From the NCBI GenBank assembly GCA_002812745.2, contig NCSJ02000017.1, forward strand, positions 124,001 through 188,000: a stretch of DNA of 64,000 bases, in the 5' to 3' direction. Positions 23,373 to 34,446 of this stretch are shown here, in pieces; the first letter of the stretch is position 1; each line of letters opens with the position of its first letter. The notes beneath the pieces were generated by a model that was not told the origin of the DNA, ran no database searches, and saw only the letters and a program-made list of their open reading frames with translations. A program made the translations under genes and the position numbers. Source of the DNA: Scytalidium lignicola. Taxonomy: Eukaryota > Ascomycota > Leotiomycetes.

Positions 23373-25308
23373 ATGGATCTAGGCACCGCCCTCGCGATTA
23401 TACAGTTCTCAGACCAGTGCATAAAGTAGCAATTTTTTTTTTTCTAATCCTACCCCTTGTAGAATCCTGCCTTTGCGATGCTGATATTAGTGCCGAAAGA
23501 TATGGACAGAAGCTCGTGCGCCGATGTCAGAATTATCGCCACGCCGAAGCAGCAGCTCAAGAGCTGATGATCAGCATCGAACATAACTGGATGAAAACAG
23601 AAGCTCAGATCAACTTCCTGAAAAGGATCTCCACGACACTCGATCCGGTGTATTGCGACGTCCAGTCACGTGTTCTGTCGCAATTGGAAGGAAAGCTCAA
23701 GACTGCTACCTTGACCATGGATCAGCTCATCTTGCATGAGAAGAAGGAGAAGGAGGAGACAGAGCAGAAACAAGAATTTGATATGAAGACTATGACGAAA
23801 GCACTTGAGAAGATGGCGTCGAGGAAGAAAGTCAAATATGCATTCAAGAAAGAGAACCTGGAGGCAATTAGGGATGATCTGGAGAACTGGCAAAATAGAT
23901 TCGATCCCTCTTGGATACTGACTATGCTCATAACAGACTCGCTTGTCGATGAGCAGCTCAAACAAGAGGAAAAGAAACCACAACATACAAAATTTATCAT
24001 GGCTGCAAAGGGAGTCCGTGATGCAGCCAGAGAATCAATCTCCGTCTCTAACCCTAGGGATGGAGGTATTTTCAAACCCAACACTATTCTCAGCTTAAAT
24101 GAAACGCCGATCCCCTTCTCATCCGCTCTCCTTTGTCAGCTTTCTGGCTCGGAAGATCGTGTACTTGTTGACACTATGATCTGTAATGCCATCGCAGACA
24201 TGAATCGAACCATGCGAGATGTTCGCAAACTGGCTCACATCCTCTCACAAGTTGAGCCTTCAACATTCGGCCTCTTAACTTGTATAGGCGTAGTAAAACC
24301 CTCCATCTCCACTTCAAAAGAGCAACCCCAAGAACAAGCCAACGCAAAGCTTTCGACATTCAAATTTCTCTTTTCCATCCCGCATTCCCTCGCCAGACCA
24401 AAATCTCTTCGTGCTCTGCTAATTGAAAGCAATCCATGGTACTCACTCGAAAGTCGCTACAACCTAGCTAAACAACTAGTAAACTCTATATTGTACATTC
24501 ATAGCTCACAATTCGTTCACAAGAATATCCGCCCTGAAACCACCATCATTTTTGAGAAAGAGGGGAAAGCGACTGGGAGTGAACTGGGCGTCTCGTTTCT
24601 GGTGGGGTTTGAGAATTTCAGGCCGGCGGAAGGGATGACTTATCGGACTGGTGATGGGATATGGCAGCATGATTTGTGTATGTATTGTTTTCCCGCTGCT
24701 TCGCAAGTTTCAGAATGAAAGATGGGAATCATTTTTTATTATATGTTATGGAGGTTTAATGGTTTATAGACCGGCACCCGACACGTCAAGGCACGCGACC
24801 GGAAGAGGAATACCAGATGCAGCACGATATCTATAGTCTCGGCGTCGTGCTCCTCGAAATCGGGCTCTGGAAATCGTTCATTAGCTATGGCTCACAATCC
24901 TCGCATTCTGTGCCACCGTCCTTCTCACCAACAAATGGTGCTAAGCCCGAGTCGGTGTCGAATTCTCTACATGAGAATAATCCCATCCCACCAGCCTTCG
25001 TAACAGAGCAACAAGGAGAAAAGGATACCCGCAAGCGCGCCACAGCTATTAAAGATCGGCTTGTTTTACTGGCTTTGGAGAAACTGCCTGCGAAAATGGG
25101 GAACAAGTATACTGATATTGTGCTTCTGTGTCTGAGATGTTTGGATCGTGAGAATTGGAGTTCAGCCGTTGAGATTGAGGGAGCACGGGAGAATAGAGGG
25201 GAGAGAGGTGGGTTTGGGGATGTGGATATGCTGGACGAGGATGGGATTGTGGTAGGGGTTAAGTATATTGAGAGGATCTTGTTGAAGGTACAGGAGATTA
25301 GCGTTTGA
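23373..25308 (+). CDS. HeLo-like N-terminal helical domain fused to a degenerate kinase-like domain
   Basis: Three exons, 23373-23425, 23491-24677 and 24770-25308, join in phase to 592 residues. The N-terminal ~170 residues (MDLGTALAIIQFSDQCI, then KKVKYAFKKENLEAIRDDLE and FDPSW) match the pattern of HeLo-like/prion-inhibition domains, membrane-acting four-helix bundles of fungal cell-death proteins. A coiled, Glu/Lys-rich stretch (about 85-125) lies inside it. The C-terminal part has a kinase fold: YIHSSQFVHKNIRPE in place of HRDLKPEN (about residue 361), GFE in place of DFG (about 390), but a normal DIYSLGVVLLEIG. No glycine-rich loop is visible, so it should be a pseudokinase. The layout recalls MLKL, but I infer no homology. 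It is convergent with the kinase-TPR-ubiquitin-like gene, 337 bp away. Confidence 0.8.
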
Positions 25309-25645
25309 GTTTCCGGTGGAAGCCTTCGGATCCTATTGATATCAAAATTAGACATCGATGGTTTTATGTAGGCAGGTTACTGATGTCTTTATGGCTTTTT
25401 CGAAACCTGGTTGGATTACTTTGCTTTGACTACAAGCTGCTTCATTCTCTGTGAATACTACGGAATGGTGTCGACTGCAGCGACATTCAAATAGAGGAAG
25501 CATTAACGAAATAATGTATTATTCTAGAATCACACGAAAATTTATCTATATGCTCTACTTCGTTGGAATTGTAAAGCTTTTCTGAGTAAAGGATGATCTC
25601 ACTTCTGCATTCAAGTAACGTGGTATCAGATACCAGCCGGTCACA
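25309..25645. other. Intergenic region between convergent genes
   Basis: 337 bp, AT-rich, holding the 3' ends of both neighbours. I see no clear hairpin or repeat. Confidence 0.5.
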
Positions 25646-28600
25646 CTAGAAAATGGCCTCATCAGTTTGTAGAGTCCAAACTCTTGGACGAAGCAATCTC
25701 AGAGCCATGTGAATAGTCGACTGATGGTAGATCTTGTAGTAGAAAAGAGTGTGGTTATCTTCTAGTTGCTTTCCTGCAAATATCAGATGCTGTTTACCAA
25801 CTAGTGAGCCTTCCTGCTCCGCCACTTTGCGCTTTACATTCAGGATCTCCTCCAGCGGGTGAGTCTTGATCTCGATGGCCTTCCCGTGCAAGGTTTTAAT
25901 GTAGACCACTATATCATCGCTGGGGGTCCACCTTTCAGCCTTAATACCATGTGCACAGTATCATTCGCGTTGATATTGTGGTCGATCATGGTATTGTAAT
26001 CTTCAAGTTGTTTCCCCCTGAATATTAGACTCTGTTGATCGGGTGATATGCCTTCCTTTTCGTCTATTTGGCGCTTTATATCAAGCACTATTCCTTGTGG
26101 GGTAGTATAGATGGTGGCGATTTTTCCAGCTAAAGTCTTCGCAAAGATTTGCATGACTTCTTGAAGAGTTTTATTTGGTCCGATGTTGTAATATCCCAAA
26201 GTATGATAATCTTCAAGTAGTTTTCCTAGGAATACTAGCTGTATATGAGCCGGTGCTGGCTGTGTATGAGCCAATACTAGCTGTGTATGAGCCGGTACGC
26301 TTTCCGTGGCACAGAGGAAAATCTTCACTTCTCCGATCGTACAAGTGCCGACGACATCCAATCCAACGATATTCCCGGCAAGGGTTTTGACTTTGATGGT
26401 ATATTGTTTTCGAGGAATCTGAGTTTCTTGTTGGGACCGAGGGGTCTTGAGTGTAGATCTAAGGAGAACACTATCGGGATCGTCGCGCTAGAGGATCTAT
26501 CAGCTGACAGATTAAATAGACGGATTTCCCATGAACATAAATTACCTTGAAAATTCTAGAAAAGAAACTTGGCTTTTTCAGGTTAGGTTGTGAGACGGGG
26601 ACGGGAGTGTTCTCAGGAGTGTCATAACTCTGAAGGACAGGGGGAGTCTCCGAGTCCTTTGAGCGGCCTAACGATGAGTCTTCCGGCAAGGGAGACGTGG
26701 ATATTGTCGCTCTCTCTGGAATTTGATCATAAGTCAGCTTGGCCGCTACATCTCTCAGTTCCTTGAGCTTCTTCCGCGCATTTTCCAGTCCTCTCCAGGA
26801 GTTTTCCGAACCCTCTTGCCCACCGTACTCAATTGCCTTAGTATAAGCATCAATGCTTGTCTGAACATCGGCCAGAGAACCCATTAAAAGTTTTGCATGG
26901 CCTAAACGATTCCAAGCCATGGCGTACTTAGGTTCAGCAGCAATAGCAGCCTCGGCATCGTGACATGCAGCTGCGTAATTTCCCATAGAATTATGTGCAC
27001 CTGCACAAAGAGATAGACAATGATATATCTCAGATTTGGGGGAGATTTTCAAGGCTTGGGTGTAAAGATCTAATGCTTTGGTATAGTTTTGATCTACCAT
27101 GGCCTCATTACCCTGAGCTTTAAACCTCCTAGCTTCATCTGCCTGGGCTTCGCGTGGCTCAATTGTGATATCATCTTGGCTCGGTTTCAGGTCAGGGAGC
27201 CGAGGAAAACTCCTCCGACTTTCTATTGAAGATACCCCAGGAAAACTCCTGCGACGCTCTAAAGATGAACGCAGTGGACTAGGAGGCGCTTGACTCAGAT
27301 CTCGAGGATCAATAGAAATGCCTAGCGGAGATTGTTTGGTCTCGAAATCGTTTGAATCTGATGTGGGTTTGGCTGGCTGCCCAACCGGCTCACGACTTAA
27401 GAGTTGCGAAGGCTCTAATGCAAGGCCTTGGTTTGGCTGCTTCAGTAAAGGGGTTGTCGTAGTCATAGTGTACTGCGACTGAAGGCCTTTATGAGAACTA
27501 GTGTTGTAGTTGCCCTGGCTTGTGGACAAGCTCATCCGGTCAAGCCTCTGCGCAGCCTGCATGCTGATAATAGGCTGAGTCTCTGTTACCAGGGTTAGAA
27601 GAAATACAGGCAAAGATAAAGAACAGCGGCGAAAACTTGCTTTGCGAGAGCCAGGTAGATGAAAGTGCAATACTGGCCAAAGGACGGCATTCAGGATTCG
27701 GTTGCAGCAATTTCATGATAAAGTTCCCAGCTTCCTCCATCGAAGACGGTATATTGAGTGGGACTTTCTTCGAATCTCTGCAAAAGTTCCTGAGAGAAAG
27801 TAGGTTAGGAAACGGAACTGCACCCACAATGATCCTGTATATAATACACCCAAGTGCCCAAAGGTCGATGGCGCTTGTATATTCGGAGGTTGTCACATCA
27901 AGGTCCTGAACGTAGTAGTATAGTTCGGGCGCCATATATTGTTGAGTACCGGCTTGTGTGCGGAATGCCGTCTGGTCTGTCCGCTGTTTGCTGAGACCGA
28001 AATCGCCAAGCTTTACCCACCATTGAGGCTGCTTCTGGACGACAAACACATTCTGAGGCTTCAAATCACGATGTGCAAAACCTTCTGCGTGCATGATCTT
28101 CAAACCTTCCAATATCTGACGCGTGATCTCTTGTGTTTCTTCCTCAGATAAAGCAGCTCCCAGGTGCTCGGGCGAATCTTCGATCTCCAGTAGGTTTTGC
28201 TCGAGGTCACCCAGGACCATGTATTCCATAGCTAAGAACATAGCGTCGTCGTTTCGAAACCACCCGAAAAAATCGACAAAAACCGCAGCTTCTCTGTACT
28301 GATTCTATTGTAAACATTGGATTCAGATTTAGGACTGAAAGAAATTGTAGACCTTAAGCTTTCTGAACTCCATCATTGCAACCAGCTCCCTCTGACAATC
28401 AGCCTCAGACATTGTCAGTCCTCTTGTTGGAATGACTTTCAGGGCCCTTTTCATATTCTTATCAGATTCCAGAAACTGTAAATGCACCTCCCCAAAGCTT
28501 CCTCGTCCAAGCAGAAGTTCTGTTCTCCATACTTTTGTAACAGGGACCCGGCGCCAGNCTCGCGAGGCGTCTGAAATTTCGTGGCTTTCGATGACACAAT

Positions 28601-28655
28601 CGGGGCGGACAATGGCCTCTAGTCTGCAGTGATCGCTGTCCGAAATATGTGACAT
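25646..28655 (-). CDS. Protein kinase - TPR - ubiquitin-like repeat fusion protein
   Basis: Four exons (28655-28353, 28298-27637, 27563-26546, 26445-25909) join in phase to 839 residues. The kinase (about 45-318) looks active: loop GRGSFGEV (50-57), Lys73 in ALKV, Glu90, HRDLKPQN (His177-Asp179), DFG (200-202), APE (224-226). A Ser/Pro-rich linker follows, then TPR-like helices (about 465-571; [20 protein letters not shown]). The C-terminus holds ubiquitin-like repeats. UBL1 (from ~676) has part of its helix replaced by a 21-bp triplication. UBL2 (759-834) has the Ub-type [19 protein letters not shown] and terminal GG. A third UBL follows out of frame (25909-25646) after a C5 run; one extra C would add it. 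An N at 28558 falls in the N-terminus. The joins are consistent, but only cDNA can prove one transcript. Confidence 0.75.
26235..26298 (-). repeat. Three 21-bp tandem repeats inside the first ubiquitin-like domain
   Basis: Units starting CTAGCTGTATATGAGCCGGTG repeat three times with one to four changes each. Being 21 bp, they keep the frame and add heptads of the type AHTQPAP where the main ubiquitin helix would be. Confidence 0.8.
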
Positions 28656-29034
28656 AATACTTTATTATCGGACGCTTCATTGTTTGGAGTGATAAGAAAG
28701 AAAAGACGGAACGATGAGTTGAACACGGAGCCGAACATGAAAGGGGGAGCCTCGGTGTTTGGGGTTACTACTTCCGTATTGCAGCTTACTGTTGGCCTTA
28801 GGCACTATATTTGGCTAGCTTTTTTGAAAGTTGCATTCGCTCCTAATTGGTGAAAGCGAGGTGTTGCGCAGAATCAGGCTGGGGACATCAATTATCTGAA
28901 CTGGAAGATAACTACAGCACAATATTATAAGGGAACAGTATTAAGGGGTGGATAACGGTCTGTGGTCGAGTGTTCATCGTTTGCTGTGGTATAGGCTATA
29001 AGTAATGTCATAGAAAGTGTGAATGTGTGGAAGG
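28656..29034. promoter_or_regulatory. Promoter region of the kinase-TPR-UBL gene
   Basis: About 380 bp upstream of the minus-strand start. I see no defined element other than the hairpin beginning at 29035. Confidence 0.4.
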
Positions 29035-29163
29035 TACGGAGGTGCTGGGGGTAAGTTGTGTTACACCGCCTTTTGGCAGAATCTCATTTACCACCAACGC
29101 ACAGTGAGAGAATGAGTTCTGCCAGAAGGCGGTGTAACACAACTTACCCCCAGCACCTCCGTA
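29035..29163. mobile_element. Near-perfect hairpin, arms ~53 bp (MITE-like)
   Basis: Arms 29035-29088 and 29111-29163 are inverted copies (TACGGAGGTGCTGGGGGTAA onward) with two small differences and a loop of about 22 bp. The ends read TACGGAGGT/ACCTCCGTA, giving TA flanks like Tc1/mariner MITEs. The terminal CGGAGGT is shared with the element at 21307-21570. A transcript through it would form a very stable stem. Confidence 0.85.
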
Positions 29164-29598
29164 GATCAATTGAAGTGCGCGCGCGACCCTAAGGGCTTCT
29201 AGCTAAGCGAGCCACGCAATATAATACCTAAAATACAAGGAATCAAGGAAAAACACCAAAACCAAACCGAGCCCTAGCTATATGACACATTAAGTTTGGG
29301 AGTCGGAAGATATTACTGGAAAAGGAAGAGGGCCTATTTAAAGGGATAGTTGCGTAGAGTAGGGAAAAGGAGAAGTTGGAGAAGATGATTCTACGGGGTG
29401 GGAAGTAGGATGGTTTGATCAAAAGAAAGCAAAAACCTACTTTTGATTGTGGAAACTTGGAAGGCAGAAAAGCTTTTCGATTTATACAGGAGCTGTAATA
29501 TCTTTAGGAATTTATATTAAGGACTAAAATTGAGAGATATAACTGAAACTAAGTACTTTTTAGACATTGGTATAACAGAGCGGCGAACATAGATCTCA
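29164..29598. other. Gene-free stretch
   Basis: About 435 bp, A/G-rich on the plus strand, with no supported ORF or repeat. Confidence 0.45.
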
Positions 29599-29949
29599 TT
29601 GTAACGGTCCCTACCTAGCCTCTGGAGTATTCTGCTATGGGTACAGTTATTTACTGGAAGGAAGTGATCCGTAGGGCGAAAGTACAATGCTGGCGTGGAG
29701 ATAGCTTTAGTATCTTGGTGACAAGATTGTTACTTAAGTTGAGCACAGAGTTCCATAAAGGAACTCTGCCTAGTATATATATACATTGGGGTCTAGGGGG
29801 TGTAAACCCTCTAGTCCCATACCCGCTATACCCTCTATATCCTGTCACGTGCCACTTGGTCACGTGATTACTCCACTTCCTGGCTTCGGGTCTCCTAGTA
29901 GCCTCGCTGCCTGAGCCTAAGGTCCTCAGCCTTGATGGGGTCCGTAACA
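29599..29949. mobile_element. Possible solo LTR (~350 bp)
   Basis: The segment begins TGTAACGGTCCC and ends GGGGTCCGTAACA, which are inverted matches of about 12 bp with TG...CA termini as in long terminal repeats. It contains TATA-like runs (29775-29785) and two CACGTG motifs (about 29856-29871). No clear 5-bp target duplication is visible (flanks CTCAT and TTATC), so the call is tentative. Confidence 0.45.
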
Positions 29950-30770
29950 TTATCATTTTCGTCGTCAGAATAAACGCGTATGTACTCTTGCGTGTAAAGT
30001 AGTAAAGCAAAACATTGTTAGTATTCTCTGAGATAATCCTTTTTTGGCGTTTGAGTATTACAAGCTTTTGCTTATTTTGGCCAATTTGCTTGTTTAAATT
30101 CTTTATAGTATTATTGTATTGATTACCACTAAGAGCTTTTTATTTTCTAATATTGCTAAAAACATCTCGAAAACCATTACTTATTACTAGCTTTGCTGAA
30201 ATACTCTTAATCTTAGTGTTAATAAAAGCATCTGTGAAGCTTGTAGTCGACAATTGCGATAAGGTAATCATGGCCGATATTGTTCATTTGGCCAAAGGTT
30301 GCAGTTATTCCCGATCAGACGCGAGAATGAGAGAACTGTAACACTCGGGAATGGCTGGTGGTCGAGATGCCATAATGAAGTGAGGCTGAGAAATGAAAAA
30401 TGAGGATTGAAGAGATGAGAAAGAAGAATTCAAGGCCAACACTGGGCTGTTTATGTTCGGGACTCGCAGTCCAAATCAAAACGACCGACAAGGTGTCAGC
30501 GAGGTCAGGTACGGTAAGCAGCAGAGCCCTTGTGAAGATCTCGGTTGTGGCGCGATGAACTACAGCAAGAACTAAATATATAGAAGTAGATTTGGAAACC
30601 CTGGCTGGGAAAGGAGGCCTTTTCGGGTTCCTCGACAAAAGTTGACAATTTCTGATAATGTGGGTGAGCAGACCTGAAGCAGGCCTGAGTCAACGTGAGC
30701 AAAAGCGGCGCAAGGTCAAGTGAGCCGGATGGTTGGGAGATGTCGAGATTCCGGTAGTATAACCAAATAG
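29950..30770. other. Gene-free stretch
   Basis: About 820 bp, AT-rich then mixed. The ORFs of 60-107 codons on both strands show no family resemblance. The 3' UTR of the downstream cupin gene falls at its right end. Confidence 0.45.
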
Positions 30771-31633
30771 TTAGGTACTAAAGAAATTTCTACTTTGAAC
30801 AGCTTGATCTGCTGCTGGAACCTCGTCCTTCTTCTTTAGATATTTCGGCTTAGCAGGTACAAAGCCCTTAGCAATGAAACCAAAGACCGACATAAACTAC
30901 ACGGCACCGTGTCAGAAATTGCTTGCAATCTGACAAATAGTCATCGCAAAAAACTTACTACTTGCTCGAAAATCTTAACATTTCCAGGTAGTGAGATATA
31001 CGTATCACCGTCATAAAATACCCTTAGAGCCATTAAAAGACCAGGAGTACCAGCCTGAAACATATCCTGGAAGAAGAGTGCCTTATAATCGCCCGAGGGC
31101 ACTGTCTTCTCCAGGAATGTGACCTTCTCTCCCTTCATAACTGTGAAGCCATGTACTGTGCCGCGGGGAATAACAAGTGGCTCATCGCCTGCGTTGAGAA
31201 TGATTTCTTTTCCGCTCACGAAAAATTTCGCACGACCATGAATTACTTCCATTACCTCGTCATAAAACTACAGTGCTACGTCTTAATCCAAGTTAACTAT
31301 TAGAAGAAATATGCAGACTATGAGAGCATCGGACTTTTCGTACCTTATGCTAGTAGTTAGGGACAGCTAAGATATCAGACTCCTCCAAACCATCATAGAA
31401 AGTCTCAACCCAGTTATATCCAAGTTCTTCTGTGGATTTTGCCTAGTTGTTCAGTATCAATTATGCAGATAAAAATGGTAGCTTAAAGAGGTAAACAAAC
31501 ATGGTCGATAAAGATACGCATATGGCAGCCCTATCGAGATTGTCAGCACCTTAGTTGAGCATCGTTGAATTAGTTTGAAGACATCCACCTTCCCCAAAGT
31601 AAGCGGCATCAGCTCTTCAATTTGGTGCGACAT
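30771..31633 (-). pseudogene. Cupin-domain protein with one in-frame stop
   Basis: Four exons (31633-31550, 31442-31344, 31267-30959, 30896-30771) join in phase to about 205 residues. The third exon is a cupin barrel: FYDEVMEVIHGRAKFFVSGKE, LNAGDEPLVIPRGTVHGF and GTPGLLMALRVFYDG. The tail after the barrel is short and basic (KPKYLKKK). The second exon carries a TAG at 31350-31352 (NY-stop-HK), one C-to-T change from CAG. Apart from this the gene is intact, so it could be a fresh null allele, a sequence error or a site read through. Cupins of this size act as isomerases, cyclases or dioxygenase-like enzymes in fungal metabolite pathways. The gene leads a run of oxidoreductases and a regulator. 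Confidence 0.65.
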
Positions 31634-33003
31634 GGTTAATCTGTTTCTCAATCAATACTTGAAATATGAAGACGATATAAAGAGGGGAAAGCCGACTTCT
31701 TTTAAGATGAGGCTCTGTGGCGTCCTTGTATCTGCATACTTCGCCAAGTTTATTGTCATATTCTGGGGTGGCCTGTTCTTTCGCAAATATTCTTAATTGG
31801 NCCTGTTCCCCCCCCCCCCNNCCAGGTTTTAAACCCACAATAAAAAAAAACAGGCCGCTTTAGAATATGACCGTCCACGAATAATATCGATCAGTGCTGC
31901 GGCACGNAAGTTGGGCAGTTAGGTGTTGTAATTTCAAAGGTTTTCAAGGAGTCTTGCTTGGAGAACCACCATCAGGAGGGTGAATAGTCTCTGTTTTTTA
32001 AGTTATTCAGGAAAAGTTGTCCCTCCGCTTGCCATCCATAAACGCGTACTGCTAGAATTTTGAGATCAATGTGATGGAGTATCTGCCCCCACGAAAGCCC
32101 TGTAATATAAATATTTCAAACTCGTAGAGTGGCAGTTGTGGACCAGGTCTAGTCCACAGACCAATATAAAGATGTCGGTACTATGGTGCTCCTAGAACTG
32201 TGCATGCTCAAACTTGCCTTTTAGGGATATCTTTCTATCTATACTGATATTCCTNAAAAATGAATACTGGAGCACAATGTATAAATTAAAAACGTTCTAG
32301 GTTTATTGAGGTAATCAGACTTGATGTTTCAGATCACCGTAGCAGACTAGTTGAAGGAGTCTGAAATGGTTTTAGGGCTTTTACCTAGTGGTATCCAGGC
32401 AAGGAAAAAAGTGGAAACCACTGGTATTACAAGGTAACATAAAAGAGCGAAGCTCAATCTCGCGCCAATTAAGGAAAACAAAAACTTCCAGTAATTTAGT
32501 GCCTGTTAAATTTGTATTTTGTTCTTCTAAGTTAAGGTAAAGCNAAAAAAAATGTATGATAACTAGATAGCACGGATCAAATTAGACGTTACGTTACTCA
32601 AGCAGAACTCAATGCATCTTCAAATTTATATTGTAACGCTTGTGGTCTTCCAATCCAGTGTCTTTACTGTTTGACTGTCTCTATCTAAGCTAATTTCTAG
32701 AGATAGTAGGAGGGAATGGGATCCATCTAAACGTTAAATCATTCATTATTAACGCACGCCATTTGAGTGGAGTGTAACATGAAGTATATGAAAGTGGGGT
32801 GAAAGGAGACTACTATCCTCAATATTGATAAATCTCTTACCCCGCCGAAATAAACCTCGATCAGCCCCACGGTATCGCAGTTTAAACAAGCTCACAAGGG
32901 TCACAATTTATCCGGCACATGAACAGTTAAAATAGTGAGTGTCATACTATTAGCAAGGTCTTGAGCTTTAAGATCTAACCGTGGGGAGGGTCTGCAGCAC
33001 AAA
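31634..33003. other. Gene-free stretch with assembly gaps
   Basis: 1.37 kb with N bases at 31801, 31820-31821, 31907, 32255 and 32544, and a C-run at about 31808-31819. Three N lie beside homopolymers. I see no supported gene. Divergent promoters of the cupin gene and the SDR gene fall at the two ends. Confidence 0.55.
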
Positions 33004-33830
33004 ATGTCAGTAGACAACAGAATTAGTGGCCGACTTGCCCTCATCACGGGCGCCTCTGGAGGGTAAGTGAAGATAAATAATGGCCTCCTTTTCTGGTTTA
33101 GTACCAATAGGCATTGCATAGGATTGGTGCAGCTTGCGCACGAGATCTGTATAAACAAGGCGTACACCTAGCCTTAACCTACTTAAAGTCCAAGCAGAAT
33201 GTCGACAATCTCGTCTCAGAATTACAAGCCTTGTCAGTGGAAGGCCCAAAAACCTCTATACACCAAGCAGACATGGCATCAGCACTTGACCTGACGAGAC
33301 TATTCGGGGAGATCAACGAGAAGCATGGGCATCATCCGGACATGATTGTATCAAACGCTGGGTACGGAATTCGTACCCCAAACATTCTCGACATATCAAT
33401 CGAAGAGTTCGATCGCACCATCTCAATTAATTTGAGAGCGTCTTTCATTCTCACTAAACTAGCTGTGCCGCATATGAAAAGCCAGAAATGGGGCCGGATC
33501 ATTTTCATGGGAAGTATCTCCGGCTACGGAGGTGGTATTGCTGGTTGTAATTATGCTGCATCCAAGGCTGGATTGATGGGGATGGCCAAAAATCTAGCTC
33601 AGAAGCTTGCAAAGGATAGAATCACAGTCAATGATGTTGCACCGGCCATGATTGGAGATACTGGAATGATACCGGACTCTAAATTTGTGGAAGGTACACC
33701 TGGAGATGTACGAAATATCCCAGTTGGAAGACTAGGTACTCCACAAGAGGTCGCAAATGTTGTAACAATGTTATGTAAGACCGGATATTTGACGGGCCAG
33801 AGTATTCTATTGAGCGGTGGGTTAAAATAG
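33004..33830 (+). CDS. Short-chain dehydrogenase/reductase (FabG-like)
   Basis: Two exons, 33004-33062 and 33122-33830, spliced over a 59-nt intron to 255 residues. The intron falls inside the cofactor motif, giving TGASGGIGAA after splicing. Other SDR marks are SNAGYG, the catalytic Ser in MGSISGYGG, and YAASKAG with catalytic Tyr and Lys, then a C-terminal LTGQSILLSGG. This is a classical NAD(P)H-dependent reductase of the 3-oxoacyl-ACP reductase type. In fungi such enzymes reduce ketones in fatty acid or polyketide-like pathways. It is intact. Neighbours (cupins, reductases, Zn2Cys6 regulator) suggest a specialised pathway. Confidence 0.9.
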
Positions 33831-34446
33831 AGTTAAATTGATACAACGGCATTCTCTAGTATAGTATAAAGTATAATCAAGTATCATACATGTTGTGTGG
33901 ATACCAATTTAAGGCAATAGATAGACAAAGTTTTGTGGAAGTATTTTTATCATAAAAAGCTTAGCTTTTGTCGAAAAGTCAATTCTCAGACACGCCAGCC
34001 GACCGATGTTCCACTTAGATCGAAGGATTAGGTGGGGCTACAGCTTGATCCCCAGACTCCCAATTTCTATGGTTCAACGTAAGCTGTCGCGAATTATATT
34101 CAATGTCTGTTTGACCATACTTACGCTGAAAAAGAATACCGAGGGTGGTCGAGTGGGCCGGGAACTACGTTAATAAGAATAGTGTTTAAGTCAACTCATT
34201 TAACTCAAGTTGAATTGAGTTGAGTTTGAGTTGTATAATAGTGTTTAAGTTAAGTACACTTTAAAACTCAACTCAACTCAACTCATTTTACACACTGAAA
34301 GTAAAATATTCAATATCAACTTCAAAACAAAGTTACAGAATACATTTCATGTTAAGAGAACAACTAGCTAACATGAAAATATACCCCCATAAATCTGCAC
34401 CCAGCTCTTGAATTCTATAAAGGACCACCCTGAGACCTTTGTTACA
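33831..34446. other. Intergenic with CAACTCA low-complexity repeats
   Basis: Around 34190-34290 the pentamer AACTC/GAGTT recurs many times on both strands and can fold on itself. No gene is supported. Confidence 0.55.

Noticed and set aside
25909..27670. TPR protein and ubiquitin-like proteins as separate genes
   Set aside because: No promoter-like gap or stop separates them from the kinase exons, and all three splice joins keep phase; a fusion is the simpler model.
34190..34290. CAACTCA-type repeats as a CRISPR-like or regulatory array
   Set aside because: No spacers or fixed period; it is simple low-complexity sequence in a eukaryotic genome.
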